Positions 37,276 to 47,442 of a stretch of DNA of 64,000 bases are shown piece after piece. Both the position numbers and the translations under genes were made by a program. The DNA is from Aggregatimonas sangjinii. Lineage in GTDB: Bacteria; Bacteroidota; Bacteroidia; Flavobacteriales; Flavobacteriaceae. The DNA lies in the NCBI RefSeq assembly GCF_005943945.1, contig NZ_CP040710.1, positions 3,393,501 to 3,457,500 of the forward strand. The letters are read 5' to 3'. Positions within the stretch are counted from its first letter, which is position 1, and each line of letters begins with the position of its first letter. A model generated the notes under the pieces. The model searched no databases, had not been told where the DNA came from, and saw only the letters and a program-made list of their open reading frames with translations.

Positions 37276-40200
37276 ATGTTTGCAAAGAACTTCGAGAAAT
37301 GGGACACCATCCTTGGGTGGTCCGTCTTTTTTATAGCGCTTATCGTTTATACCCTTACCGTAGAACCGACCAATAGTTTTTGGGATGCTGGCGAATACAT
37401 CGCCACTTCCGCCAAATTGCAGGTCGGTCACCCCCCAGGAGCTCCGCTGTTGCAGATGATCGGCGCCTTTTTTGCCATGTTTGCGATAGAGCCAAGTAAA
37501 GTGGCCTATATGGTCAACTATGTCTCCAGTGTATCGAGTGCCTTTACGATTCTCTTTATGTTTTGGACCATTACCAATCTGGTTCGCAAACTGATCGGCC
37601 GCTCCGAACCTTTGACCGAAAGTAAAACCATCGCCGTATTCGGTAGTGCACTTGTCGGCTCCTTGGCCTTCACCTTTTCCGATAGTTTTTGGTTCAATGC
37701 CGTTGAAACCGAGGTCTATTCCATGGCGAGTTTTATCATGGCACTATTGCTGTGGCTCGGTCTAAAATGGACGGACAACCTGGACGACCCTCGCGGCAAT
37801 CGCTGGGTGGTCTTGATTTCCTTTGTTGTCGGGCTCACCTTTGGGATTCAATTCATGGGCTTCTTGGCGATACCGACCATAGGTCTACTTTTCTACTTTA
37901 AAAAATACAAAAACGGGAATGCCGGTTCGTTTTTGATAGCAAATATCGTATCGGTGGCCATTCTTATGTTGGTCTACAAATTCTCGCTCACTTTCGTACT
38001 GCAGCTTTTTGGTTGGAGTGAGGTATTCTTTGTAAACAGTATAGGTCTTCCATTCAATTCCGGCACCATAATCATGGGCCTGATCATCATCGCGGTTTTT
38101 TATTTTGCGCTTAATTTTACTAGAAAGAACAACTACAGGGTTGCCAATACCATTACGCTCTGCTTAATGTTCTTGATGCTAGGCTTTTCTTCTTGGCTCA
38201 TGTTACCCATACGGGCCAACGCCAAAGTAGTCATCAACGAGAACAATCCTGAAGATGCCAGAGCCCTATTGGCCTATTACAACCGAGAACAATATCCAGG
38301 GGTAGACAGTCCTGTTTACGGGGCATACTACTCCAGTATTTTTGGAACCCCGGGCGATGATGAAGACGAAGCCCCCAAATATGAAAAAGACGAGAATACC
38401 GGTAAGTACGTTATCGTCAACTATTATAAAAATGCAGTGCAGGGCGATGACCCTGAACACGTGGGCCTACTGCCGCGGATGTGGAGCGGACAGCATGCCG
38501 AAAACTATATGAAATATTATGGCCGTCTCGACTTTAAGACGAAAATCTCCAACGAAAGGCTAAACGAGCAGGTCGCACTTTATAAAAATGGCTTCGACAA
38601 TGGTGAGATCGGCGCAAAACAATACATCGACTTCCTGAACAGTGTAGACGAATACATTGAAGTTGAACCACCAAGCCTCTGGCAGAACATAAAGTATATG
38701 TTCGATTTTCAGTTCGGGTATATGTACACGCGCTATTTCATGTGGAATTTTACCGGCAGGCAAAACGACGTGCAGGGTCGTTATAATGGCGAAGGAAATT
38801 GGCTGAGCGGCATCCCTTTTATCGATAGTATGCGATTGGGCAGCCAAGAAAATCTACCAACGGAAGTTTTAGAGAACAAAGGTCGAAATACGTATTTTTT
38901 CCTCCCCTTCATTCTTGGCTTGATCGGACTGATTTTTCAGGTGTCTAAAAACCCGAAGCAGTTCTGGGCGTTGTTCGTATTTTTTATGTTTACAGGAATC
39001 GCAATACAATTTTATACCAACCCCTACATCTTTCAACCCCGCGAACGGGACTATTCGCTAGTAGGATCTTTTTACGTTTTCGCGTTATGGATCGGCCTTG
39101 GAGTTTATGGGTTATATGACGGCTTTAAGACTATGATCGCTCCCAAGATATTGGCGCCTGCCGTAACCATTGTCTGCCTTCTAGCAGTACCGTCGGTCAT
39201 GGCGTATCAGAATTGGGATGACCATGACCGATCGAACCGGTATACGGCGAATTCTTCGGCCAAGGCCTATTTGGATTCGACGCAAAAAGATGCCGGTGCC
39301 ATTCTTTTTACCATCGGAGACAACGATACCTTCCCACTATGGTATGCTCAAGAAATCGAGGGCTACCGTACCGATGTTCGTATCGTTTGTACCAGCCTGT
39401 TCGAAACGGATTGGTATATAGACCAAATGAAGCAGAAAGCCTATACGAGTGATCCAATACCGTCGATCATTTCACATAAGAAATACCGGTGGGGTTCACG
39501 GGATGTGCTCTACAATCAAAACGTAGACCCGCTTTTTAATAAGGAGATATCCAAAAGCCGTTGGAGCATCAAAGACTTTATCAACTGGGTAGACAGCGAC
39601 AAACCCACCACCAAAATCAAGTACATTTTCTCCCAGCAGGAGAACATCGATATTGATGCCTACTCGGAAAGCTTTTTAAATACGGTCTACTATCCGACGA
39701 ACAAAATCAGGATTCCGGTGAATAAGGAAAATGCGTTGTCAAGTGGTCTGGTCAAGGAAAAAGACTCCGCGCTGATCGTCGATTACATCGACATCGATTT
39801 GCCGGGTGCTATTACCAAGAAGAGCATGATGATGTTGGATATTATTGCCCAAAATGAATGGAAGCGGCCCATTTATTTCTCCGGTGGAAGTTTTGACGAT
39901 GCGGAATTTATTTGGATGAAAGACTATCTGCAATTAGATGGCATGGCCTATAAATTGGTGCCCATTCGTACGGAGCGGGACAATGGTTTTGATATGGGTC
40001 GAATCGATACCGACCTGATGTACGACATTGTGAAAAATTGGCAATGGCGCAACATGGGCAGCGATAAGATTTATCACGACACCCAAACACGAATTCAAGG
40101 GTTATCGTACCGAAGTAATCTGGCCCGTTTGATGGAAAAATTAATCGAGGAGGAAAAAATAGAAAAGGCGAAAGAGATCATCGACTTGACCTTGGAAAAA

Positions 40201-40662
40201 ATGCCCGTTGACAAATTCGGTTTCTATACCATGGTAGTTCCTTTTATAGATGGCTATTACAAAGTAGGTGAAGCGGGTAAGGCAAAGGAACTCTTCGGCA
40301 AAATGAAAAAGTTGTACCAGGAACGCTTAAGCTACTATGCCGGTATGTCTAAAGACGAACAGTACCAGAATATCGATGCCATTATTTCGGATATGGAAGC
40401 GTATCGCAGGAATATAGATGTACTTATCAACAATAGCGATAGGCAATTGGCGGAAAAGGAAACCTTGATTTTCAATGAATACATAGATAAGTTCAGCCAT
40501 TTTTACCAAAACGAGGCCGAAGATGGGGAAATCAGCATTCCGCCCCAAGATCCCGATATGGATGGGCCAAAACCTCCTGCAGATACCATTCAACCTGATG
40601 CCACTAAAGTTTCTGACGATGAGATTATTGATTCGTTGGCACCGGAAACCGGCGGGAACTAA
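37276..40662 (+). CDS. DUF2723 family membrane protein (GT117-like)
   Basis: A 1128-residue membrane protein typical of Bacteroidota. The N-terminus (TNSFWDAGEYIATSAKLQVGHPPGAPL, here within residues 30-60) has the acidic motif of protein-mannosyltransferase-like glycosyltransferases. About ten helices follow to residue 640, with an extracytoplasmic loop at 315-520. The last 480 residues are soluble, with GDNDTFPLWYAQEIEGYRTD at about 680 and a TPR-like helical region near 960-1080. It probably transfers a sugar from a lipid carrier to proteins outside the inner membrane. The acceptor is unknown. Confidence 0.88.
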   Translation: MFAKNFEKWDTILGWSVFFIALIVYTLTVEPTNSFWDAGEYIATSAKLQVGHPPGAPLLQMIGAFFAMFAIEPSKVAYMVNYVSSVSSAFTILFMFWTITNLVRKLIGRSEPLTESKTIAVFGSALVGSLAFTFSDSFWFNAVETEVYSMASFIMALLLWLGLKWTDNLDDPRGNRWVVLISFVVGLTFGIQFMGFLAIPTIGLLFYFKKYKNGNAGSFLIANIVSVAILMLVYKFSLTFVLQLFGWSEVFFVNSIGLPFNSGTIIMGLIIIAVFYFALNFTRKNNYRVANTITLCLMFLMLGFSSWLMLPIRANAKVVINENNPEDARALLAYYNREQYPGVDSPVYGAYYSSIFGTPGDDEDEAPKYEKDENTGKYVIVNYYKNAVQGDDPEHVGLLPRMWSGQHAENYMKYYGRLDFKTKISNERLNEQVALYKNGFDNGEIGAKQYIDFLNSVDEYIEVEPPSLWQNIKYMFDFQFGYMYTRYFMWNFTGRQNDVQGRYNGEGNWLSGIPFIDSMRLGSQENLPTEVLENKGRNTYFFLPFILGLIGLIFQVSKNPKQFWALFVFFMFTGIAIQFYTNPYIFQPRERDYSLVGSFYVFALWIGLGVYGLYDGFKTMIAPKILAPAVTIVCLLAVPSVMAYQNWDDHDRSNRYTANSSAKAYLDSTQKDAGAILFTIGDNDTFPLWYAQEIEGYRTDVRIVCTSLFETDWYIDQMKQKAYTSDPIPSIISHKKYRWGSRDVLYNQNVDPLFNKEISKSRWSIKDFINWVDSDKPTTKIKYIFSQQENIDIDAYSESFLNTVYYPTNKIRIPVNKENALSSGLVKEKDSALIVDYIDIDLPGAITKKSMMMLDIIAQNEWKRPIYFSGGSFDDAEFIWMKDYLQLDGMAYKLVPIRTERDNGFDMGRIDTDLMYDIVKNWQWRNMGSDKIYHDTQTRIQGLSYRSNLARLMEKLIEEEKIEKAKEIIDLTLEKMPVDKFGFYTMVVPFIDGYYKVGEAGKAKELFGKMKKLYQERLSYYAGMSKDEQYQNIDAIISDMEAYRRNIDVLINNSDRQLAEKETLIFNEYIDKFSHFYQNEAEDGEISIPPQDPDMDGPKPPADTIQPDATKVSDDEIIDSLAPETGGN

Positions 40663-40745
40663 TCAATTTCGGTGAAAGTTCGATTTTAATTTAAGAGCAA
40701 TAATGAGGCAAAACGTCGGGATTATAAACCCTTTGGAGCATAAAA

Positions 40746-40770
40746 AATGGCTGAATAAAATTCAGCCATT
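40746..40770. terminator. Bidirectional terminator after DUF2723 gene
   Basis: A 10-bp perfect stem AATGGCTGAA / TTCAGCCATT with a 5-base loop has A-rich sequence on the left and AT-rich on the right. It lies between convergent genes. Confidence 0.75.
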
Positions 40771-40846
40771 ATATATTACTATACTTTCCTTTATTTAGTG
40801 CCTTTATATCTAAACTACTAAGCGACAGACAAGCTAAGACAAATTT

Positions 40847-41143
40847 CTAAACGTACTCGTTAAGGATTCCGATAAGCGTATTGGCATCTTGTTCGCCACT
40901 TTGCCGCCATACCATTTCACCCTTTTTATAAATCATTAAAGTAGGCAAACCCTTTACCCGTAAGGCTTGGGAAAGTTCTTTGTTCTTGTCCACATCTATC
41001 TTAATGATTTTACCCTTATCGCCCAAGGCAGCGGCAACGTCCCGCATCACAGGATGCATTGCCGTAGACTGATCGTTCCATTCTGCATAAAAATCCAACA
41101 GTACCGGAACCTTGGCATCTATAAGTTCACCAAATTTTGACAT
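40847..41143 (-). CDS. Thioredoxin-fold protein lacking the CXXC active site
   Basis: A 98-residue, cytoplasmic, single-domain thioredoxin fold (VPVLLDFYAEW, then KIIKIDVDKNKELSQALRVKGLPTLMIYKKGE). The cis-Pro region LPTLM is intact, but the active site that normally reads WCGPC reads WNDQS (residues 22-26). The protein has no Cys at all, so it cannot do dithiol-disulfide exchange. It may be a binding or chaperone-like thioredoxin. The nucleotide sequence around 41065-41085 is clean, so this is not an obvious frameshift. Confidence 0.88.
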   Translation of the reverse strand: MSKFGELIDAKVPVLLDFYAEWNDQSTAMHPVMRDVAAALGDKGKIIKIDVDKNKELSQALRVKGLPTLMIYKKGEMVWRQSGEQDANTLIGILNEYV

Positions 41144-41235
41144 AATTATATCCTTGGATTATTCCCTCAAAAGTAGTAAAAAATGTTAAATTGTATTATT
41201 TGCGGGAGTTTTTTGATGTTTTCACGGCGTTAAAG

Positions 41236-42465
41236 TCATGTTAATGACTTTTTCTTGAGTGTGATTACCGTAATCTCCGGCCAGATACCAAATCTGCCGG
41301 GGTATCCCAAAAAGCCGAATCCACGGTTTACATTAATGAATTGGCCCATATCTTCATAGATGCCCGCCCATTGCTCATAACGCCATTTTACCGGGCTCCA
41401 TTTGATCCAGCCCGGAATCTCGATTCCGAATTGCATGCCGTGGGTGTGACCACTAAGCGTGAGGTGAAAATTATAGGAATCGGGAATGACCTCCTCTTTC
41501 CAATGGCTGGGGTCATGGCTCATTAAAATCTTAAAATCCTCTTTGGAAACGGCTGTTTTCGCTTTCTGGAGATCTCCCGCTTTTTTAAATCCGCCTTTGC
41601 CCCAATTCTCCACACCGATCAAGGCGATCCGATCATTCCCTTTTTGAAGAAACCTGCTCTCGTTCAGCAACAAGTCAAAACCCATTTCCTTTTGAAGGTC
41701 CTTCAAAGCTTGTAAATTGGCACTTTTGGCTTCGGGGCTATCCCATTCTATATAATCCCCATAGTCGTGATTCCCGAGTACCGAGAATTTACCGTCTTTT
41801 GCTTCTAACTTTGAGAATAGCTCCTTCCATGGCCGCATTTCTTCCGTCTTATTGTTAACCATGTCACCCGTGAACAAGAGCACATCGCTTTGCTGCTCAT
41901 TGATCAAGTCGATAGCATATTCTATTTTCTTCCGATTATCGAAACTACCGCTGTGCACATCCGAAATCTGGGTAATCTGGTAGCCGTCGAAAGCGTCGGG
42001 CAGATCCTCGTATTCCATGGTATAGCGCAATACTTTGAAGTTGTATTTGCCCTTGTACATTCCATATAAAAGCGCGCCAAAAGGCAAGGCTGCGATACTT
42101 AACCCTAAGAGGCTTAAAAAACGTCTACGCTGCGGTAGGCTGAACTCCTTGGTATTTCCTGAAATTCTATGATAAGCTCCCGATAGCAATCTGAAAATAT
42201 CCTCCGAAAAAAGAAACAGAATGGTAATGAGTTGAAAGGCCATTACAGCCAGTAAAAATCCGAAGGCATAACTTTTCGGGCGACTAAGCACGCGACCGGG
42301 CTCCTCCCCTATTGTGAACTGATAGATGAAATTCCCTGCCACCAAGACCGCCAATAGAATAAAAATATACTGTGCCCATGGATATTTGGTAGCTGTCTTC
42401 AACGCTTGTAGAGTGTAGAAGCCCAAAGCGGCATAAATGATAAGAAAAATTATCCAACGCAACAT
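41236..42465 (-). CDS. Membrane-bound metallophosphoesterase
   Basis: A 409-residue protein with about four N-terminal helices (1-140). It is followed by a calcineurin-like phosphoesterase domain whose metal ligands are visible: ISDVHSG, TGDMVNN, GNHDYG and SGHTHGMQFG. The plan is that of the YkuE/YaeI class that acts on lipid phosphoesters such as UDP-diacylglucosamine or other envelope substrates. The exact substrate is unknown. It lies 92 bases before the thioredoxin-like gene on the same strand. Confidence 0.88.
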   Translation of the reverse strand: MLRWIIFLIIYAALGFYTLQALKTATKYPWAQYIFILLAVLVAGNFIYQFTIGEEPGRVLSRPKSYAFGFLLAVMAFQLITILFLFSEDIFRLLSGAYHRISGNTKEFSLPQRRRFLSLLGLSIAALPFGALLYGMYKGKYNFKVLRYTMEYEDLPDAFDGYQITQISDVHSGSFDNRKKIEYAIDLINEQQSDVLLFTGDMVNNKTEEMRPWKELFSKLEAKDGKFSVLGNHDYGDYIEWDSPEAKSANLQALKDLQKEMGFDLLLNESRFLQKGNDRIALIGVENWGKGGFKKAGDLQKAKTAVSKEDFKILMSHDPSHWKEEVIPDSYNFHLTLSGHTHGMQFGIEIPGWIKWSPVKWRYEQWAGIYEDMGQFINVNRGFGFLGYPGRFGIWPEITVITLKKKSLT

Positions 42466-42522
42466 AAAATCGATTTTTACAAATGTATTTGTTCTGAAGT
42501 TTCAGCATGATGCAATTGGGTT

Positions 42523-43245
42523 TTATTTAACGGCACGAACTATTTCTTGAATGGTTTCGAAATGGGACACTGCCACTGAATCATCGGATAGCATCCTGGG
42601 GGAATTCATACTCACTTTCGGGCTCTCCTGCAATGTTTGATTCATTTGAACCGCCGATAAGTGTATCGCCTTAAAACCCCTTTCCTTAAAGAGGTGGGCG
42701 TTACCTGCGTTTATCCCAGATCCAGGCATAATAATCGTATGCGATGCACGTTCACTGAGTTCGGTAAGGAAATCAATACCCTCGAGGGCCGAAGGTTGTT
42801 GTCCAGAACTTAGAATGGTATCTATACCAAGGTCATCGAGCTTTTGTAACGTCAGAATAGGGTCGGCCACCCAATCGAAAGCGCGATGAAAGGTGATTTT
42901 CAGCTTCGCTGCAAGATGGCCAATCTCGATATGCCGCCTCTCATCCATTACGAAATTAGGATGTAGGAGCCCGATAGCAATACCATCAAAACCCATTTCG
43001 TTGCAGAGTTTAATGTCTTGCTTCATGATGTCGAATTCGGCATCGGAATAGGTAAAATCGCCGCTTCTGGGGCGAATCAACACACGTACCGGAATCGAAA
43101 TCTTCTCGCTTACGGCTTTTAAGAGCCCGTAGGAAGGGGTCACTCCGCCCACGGCAAGCTCCGAGCACAGCTCAATTCTATCGGCACCCGCCCTTTGGGC
43201 ATTGAGGGCGGATTCAAAAGAATTGGCACAAACTTCTACTAGCAT
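42523..43245 (-). CDS. cutC: CutC family protein
   Basis: A 240-residue TIM-barrel protein (MLVEVCANSFESALNAQ, then IRPRSGDFTYSDAEF and HRAFDWVADP). CutC was named for copper homeostasis in E. coli, but its true role is unclear. In Bacteroidota its genes often sit near glycan-degradation genes, and here it is divergent from a glycosylasparaginase. The frame opens at a TTG five codons earlier; the ATG at 43243-43245 is the family start. Confidence 0.9.
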   Translation of the reverse strand: MLVEVCANSFESALNAQRAGADRIELCSELAVGGVTPSYGLLKAVSEKISIPVRVLIRPRSGDFTYSDAEFDIMKQDIKLCNEMGFDGIAIGLLHPNFVMDERRHIEIGHLAAKLKITFHRAFDWVADPILTLQKLDDLGIDTILSSGQQPSALEGIDFLTELSERASHTIIMPGSGINAGNAHLFKERGFKAIHLSAVQMNQTLQESPKVSMNSPRMLSDDSVAVSHFETIQEIVRAVK

Positions 43246-43390
43246 AAAAAGAAAATTCAAATGGAAAACCAGCTATCGAATGTCAACCCTTTTTTGCGGA
43301 GTATCGCATTCAACATATTCATTTCAATAAATCTATGGAGTTATCGAATAACCCCTATATTTAAAGTCCTAATTTAATGAACACAAACCG

Positions 43391-44386
43391 ATGCAAAGAA
43401 GAAACTTCCTAAAAAATTCAAGTACGGCGGCAGTCGGATTGCTTTCTACACCCATTATAGCTTCTTGTCAAGAAATAAATGAGTCTAATAAGGCCGTAGC
43501 GGTAGCTTCAAAAGAAATCCGCCCCATCGCGATCTGCACGTGGAATTTTAAAAACGCTACGGCCAAGGCATGGGAAATTCTGGAAGCTGGCGGGAGTTCG
43601 TTGGATGCCGTGCAAGAGGGTGCCATGGTCGAAGAGGCCGATGTGAACAACCAGACCGTTGGCGTGGGCGGCCGTCCCGACCGCGAGGGCAACGTAACAT
43701 TGGATGCCTGTATTATGGACAAGGATGGCAACTGTGGCGCAGTGCTCTGTATGCAGAATATCGCTAGTCCAGTTTCCGTGGCACGCAAGGTTATGGAGGA
43801 AACCCCCCATGTGATGCTCGCAGGAAAAGGCGCCGAACAATTCGCCTATGAGCAAGGCTTCGAAAAGACCGACTTGCTTACCGAACAGTCGAGACAAGAA
43901 TGGCTGGAATGGAAAAAGACCTCCGAATACAAGCCCGTTATCAATATTGAAAATCATGATACCATCGGAATTTTAGCCATTGATAGCAAAGGGGATATTT
44001 CAGGAGCTTGTACCACCAGCGGTATGGGGTATAAATATGCGGGACGTGTGGGCGATTCCCCCATCATCGGAGCCGGCCTATTCGTAGACAACGAGATCGG
44101 TGCGGCGACGGCCACGGGAGTTGGGGAGGAAGTAGTACGAACCGTCGGTAGTTTTTTAATCGTAGAATTGATGCGACAAGGCAAGTCGCCACAAGAAGCC
44201 TGCGAAGAAGGTGTAAAACGGATTATGGCCAAAAACAAGGGGAGAACCGATTTTCAGATCGGCTTTATCGCCATCAATAAAAAAGGCGAGACTGGCGGTT
44301 ATTGCATTCAGCCCGGGTTTAGCTATCGCACCTATTCAGAAGCGGGACACGCCGATAATCCTTCAGAATCATTTTTGAAAGTCTAA
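43391..44386 (+). CDS. N4-(beta-N-acetylglucosaminyl)-L-asparaginase
   Basis: A 331-residue Ntn-hydrolase that cleaves the GlcNAc-Asn link left after N-glycoprotein breakdown. Autoproteolysis is expected before Thr191 in NHDTIG, giving the catalytic N-terminal Thr of the beta chain. GRVGDSPIIGAGL and TGVGE also match the family. The N-terminus MQRRNFLKN plus LSTPIIASC suggests a Tat-type export signal with a lipobox (Cys26), so it is probably periplasmic. It is divergent from cutC with a 145-base control region. Confidence 0.92.
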   Translation: MQRRNFLKNSSTAAVGLLSTPIIASCQEINESNKAVAVASKEIRPIAICTWNFKNATAKAWEILEAGGSSLDAVQEGAMVEEADVNNQTVGVGGRPDREGNVTLDACIMDKDGNCGAVLCMQNIASPVSVARKVMEETPHVMLAGKGAEQFAYEQGFEKTDLLTEQSRQEWLEWKKTSEYKPVINIENHDTIGILAIDSKGDISGACTTSGMGYKYAGRVGDSPIIGAGLFVDNEIGAATATGVGEEVVRTVGSFLIVELMRQGKSPQEACEEGVKRIMAKNKGRTDFQIGFIAINKKGETGGYCIQPGFSYRTYSEAGHADNPSESFLKV

Positions 44387-44516
44387 TGGCGATGTGCTAC
44401 TAATGCTCGAGACAAAAACTACTTTTCGTATTTCTTTTACGTCCTCAATTTGTACTTTTAAAAACTTTAGCAATTTCAACCGCATTCCTCATACTTTGTA
44501 TTTCTAACTTGTAGCC

Positions 44517-47354
44517 ATGGCAGACCAAAAACGACTCTTTTTACTTGACGCATACGCACTGATTTTTCGCGGATATTACGCCTTGATCAAAAACCCTAGA
44601 ATCAACTCCAAGGGAATGGATACCTCTGCTATAATGGGATTTATGAATTCTCTTTTTGATGTTATCAAACGTGAAAAACCCGACCATTTAGCTGTCTGTT
44701 TCGACAAAGGTGGCAGTGCCGAACGGACAGAAATGTTTCCCGAATATAAGGCAAACCGTTCCGAAACCCCGGATGCTATTCGCATTGCCATACCCTATAT
44801 TCAGGATATTTTGCAAGCCATGCATATTCCTTCGGTCGTTTTGGAAGGTTGGGAGGCCGACGATATCATCGGCACCTTGGCAAAGCAGGCCGAAAAGGAA
44901 GACTATAAAGTTTTTATGGTAACACCGGATAAGGATTTCGGACAGCTGGTTTCCGAAAATATCTTTATGTACCGGCCCGCTCGAATGGGCAATGGCATCG
45001 AAATATGGGGTATTCCGGAAATTCAAAAACGTTTCGGGGTAGAACGACCGGAACAGGTCATTGATTATTTGGGGATGATGGGCGATGCGAGCGACAACAT
45101 TCCCGGCTTGCCTGGAGTGGGAGATAAAACAGCGAAAAAATTCTTAGAACAGTTTGGTTCCATGGAAGGCCTATTAGCCAATACCGATCAACTCAAAGGT
45201 AAAATGAAAGAGAAGGTCGAAGAGAACGCAGAACTGGGCCTACTTTCGAAAAAACTGGCAACAATCTGTACCGATTGCGATGTAACCTTCAATGCTTCGG
45301 ATTATGAATTGTCGGTACCCGACAGCAAAAAAGTTCAGGAACTATTTGAAGAGCTTGAATTTAGAAGGCTGAAAGACCAGTTCATCAAGATATTTTCCGG
45401 GGAAGAAGATACTCCGCAAACCCAAGTGACCAGCACCCCTACCGCCAAGGCCCAAGCAAAGGAAGCGGGCGGCGGACAATTTTCACTTTTCGGCGCAGAC
45501 CCTTCCCAAGCCGCGGGTACCATCAAAGACTACAACAGCCGCAAAACCATTGCCGACGTACCACATTCGTACCAAAGTATCGCACCGGGTATGGCCATGA
45601 AATTCTTCTTACAGAATTTAATGAAACAAACTTCGGTTTGTTTTGATACCGAGACTACGGGGTTGAATCCTCTGACTGCTGAGCTCGTGGGCATCGCATT
45701 TTCTTGGGAAGCTACCAAAGGCTTTTATCTTCCCTTTCCCGAGGACCGGACCGAGGCCCAAGCCCTGATCGAACAATTGCGTCCGTTCTTTGAATCGGAG
45801 TCCATCGAAAAAATCGGTCAAAACCTAAAATATGATATCAAGGTACTTCACAAATACAATGTGCAGGTAAAAGGAAAGCTTTTCGATACCATGCTGGCCC
45901 ATTACCTCATCAATCCGGATATGCGCCATAATATGGATGTACTTTCGGAAACCTATTTGAACTATACGCCGGTCTCCATCACTGAACTCATTGGCAAAAA
46001 AGGAAAGAACCAACTCAGTATGCGGGATGTTCCCCTAGAAAAACAGACCGATTACGCAGTCGAGGATGCGGATATCACCTTTCAATTGGCCCAACATTTT
46101 AAACCCGAATTGGCAGAGGCCAAGACCGAAGACCTTTTTAATGATATTGAAATCCCGCTACTACGCGTACTTGCTGATATGGAGTTGGAAGGCATCAAAT
46201 TGGATGAGGAATTTTTATACTCCCTTTCCGAAGACCTCAATAATGACATTGCCTCACTTGAGAAAAAAATATACGAAGCTGCCGAGGTGGAGTTCAATAT
46301 TGGGTCTCCCAAACAATTGGGCGAAATTTTATTCGATAAGATGAAGTTGGTCGACAAACCCAAAAAAACCAAGACTGGGCAATATTCCACCGCCGAAGAT
46401 GTACTTTCCTATTTGGCGAAAGACCATGAAATCATTCAAAACGTACTGGATTACCGAGGACTATCCAAACTAAAAAGCACCTATGTAGATGCACTTCCCT
46501 TGCAAGTTGAGAAAAGTACCGGCAGAATACACACCGATTATATGCAAACCGTTGCCGCGACAGGGCGATTGAGTAGCAATAATCCAAACCTACAGAACAT
46601 TCCGATTCGAACGGAAAGGGGCCGGCAAGTGCGAAAAGCGTTCGTACCAAGGGATGAAAATCACACCCTTTTGGCCGCGGATTATTCACAAATAGAACTA
46701 CGGATTATTGCCGCATTGAGCGAGGAAACGACCATGATCGAGGCCTTTAAAAACGGGGAGGATATTCACGCCTCTACCGCCGCCCGCGTTTTCAATGTTC
46801 CCTTGGAGGAGGTAACCCGCGAGCAGCGAAGCAATGCCAAAACCGTCAATTTCGGCATCATTTACGGCGTTTCTGCCTTTGGGCTCAGTAATCAGACCGA
46901 TCTTTCCCGTTCGGAAGCAAAAGAACTTATTGAAACCTATTACAAAACCTACCCGAAGCTACGGAACTACATGGGCGAACAGGTAGACTTCGCGCGTGAC
47001 CACGGTTATGTGCAGACCGTTCTGGGCCGACGCAGGTACCTAAAGGACATTAATGGAAGCAATGCCATCGTACGGGGCGCAGCGGAACGGAATGCCGTAA
47101 ATGCCCCAATTCAAGGTAGCGCCGCGGATATCATCAAAGTGGCCATGATCAACATCCATAAAAAGCTAGTGGAAGAAAACTACAAAAGCAAGATGCTCCT
47201 GCAAGTGCATGATGAATTGGTTTTTGACGTGTACAATCCCGAGATGGAGCAACTCAAGACCATGGTCAAATCGGAGATGGAAAATGCTTACAAACTAGCG
47301 GTACCCTTGGATGTTGAACTGGGTATTGGGGAAAACTGGTTGGTGGCGCATTAA
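44517..47354 (+). CDS. polA: DNA polymerase I
   Basis: A 945-residue repair and Okazaki-fragment polymerase. A 5'-3' exonuclease domain (1-290: DAYALIFRGYYA, GEGVGDKTA-like LPGVGDKTAKKF) is followed by an active-looking 3'-5' proofreading domain (FDTETTGLNP near 380, YAVEDADIT near 515). The polymerase domain has DYSQIELRI near 720 and VHDELVF near 900. All key acidic residues are present. The ATG at 44517 gives the family N-terminus. Confidence 0.97.
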   Translation: MADQKRLFLLDAYALIFRGYYALIKNPRINSKGMDTSAIMGFMNSLFDVIKREKPDHLAVCFDKGGSAERTEMFPEYKANRSETPDAIRIAIPYIQDILQAMHIPSVVLEGWEADDIIGTLAKQAEKEDYKVFMVTPDKDFGQLVSENIFMYRPARMGNGIEIWGIPEIQKRFGVERPEQVIDYLGMMGDASDNIPGLPGVGDKTAKKFLEQFGSMEGLLANTDQLKGKMKEKVEENAELGLLSKKLATICTDCDVTFNASDYELSVPDSKKVQELFEELEFRRLKDQFIKIFSGEEDTPQTQVTSTPTAKAQAKEAGGGQFSLFGADPSQAAGTIKDYNSRKTIADVPHSYQSIAPGMAMKFFLQNLMKQTSVCFDTETTGLNPLTAELVGIAFSWEATKGFYLPFPEDRTEAQALIEQLRPFFESESIEKIGQNLKYDIKVLHKYNVQVKGKLFDTMLAHYLINPDMRHNMDVLSETYLNYTPVSITELIGKKGKNQLSMRDVPLEKQTDYAVEDADITFQLAQHFKPELAEAKTEDLFNDIEIPLLRVLADMELEGIKLDEEFLYSLSEDLNNDIASLEKKIYEAAEVEFNIGSPKQLGEILFDKMKLVDKPKKTKTGQYSTAEDVLSYLAKDHEIIQNVLDYRGLSKLKSTYVDALPLQVEKSTGRIHTDYMQTVAATGRLSSNNPNLQNIPIRTERGRQVRKAFVPRDENHTLLAADYSQIELRIIAALSEETTMIEAFKNGEDIHASTAARVFNVPLEEVTREQRSNAKTVNFGIIYGVSAFGLSNQTDLSRSEAKELIETYYKTYPKLRNYMGEQVDFARDHGYVQTVLGRRRYLKDINGSNAIVRGAAERNAVNAPIQGSAADIIKVAMINIHKKLVEENYKSKMLLQVHDELVFDVYNPEMEQLKTMVKSEMENAYKLAVPLDVELGIGENWLVAH

Positions 47355-47442
47355 AACCGAAGTTTTTTTCTAACATTTTTTTGTGATTTGGCCGGTACTA
47401 AGCTATCGACTTAGACGTTATGCAAGTACCAAACCAAAAGAT

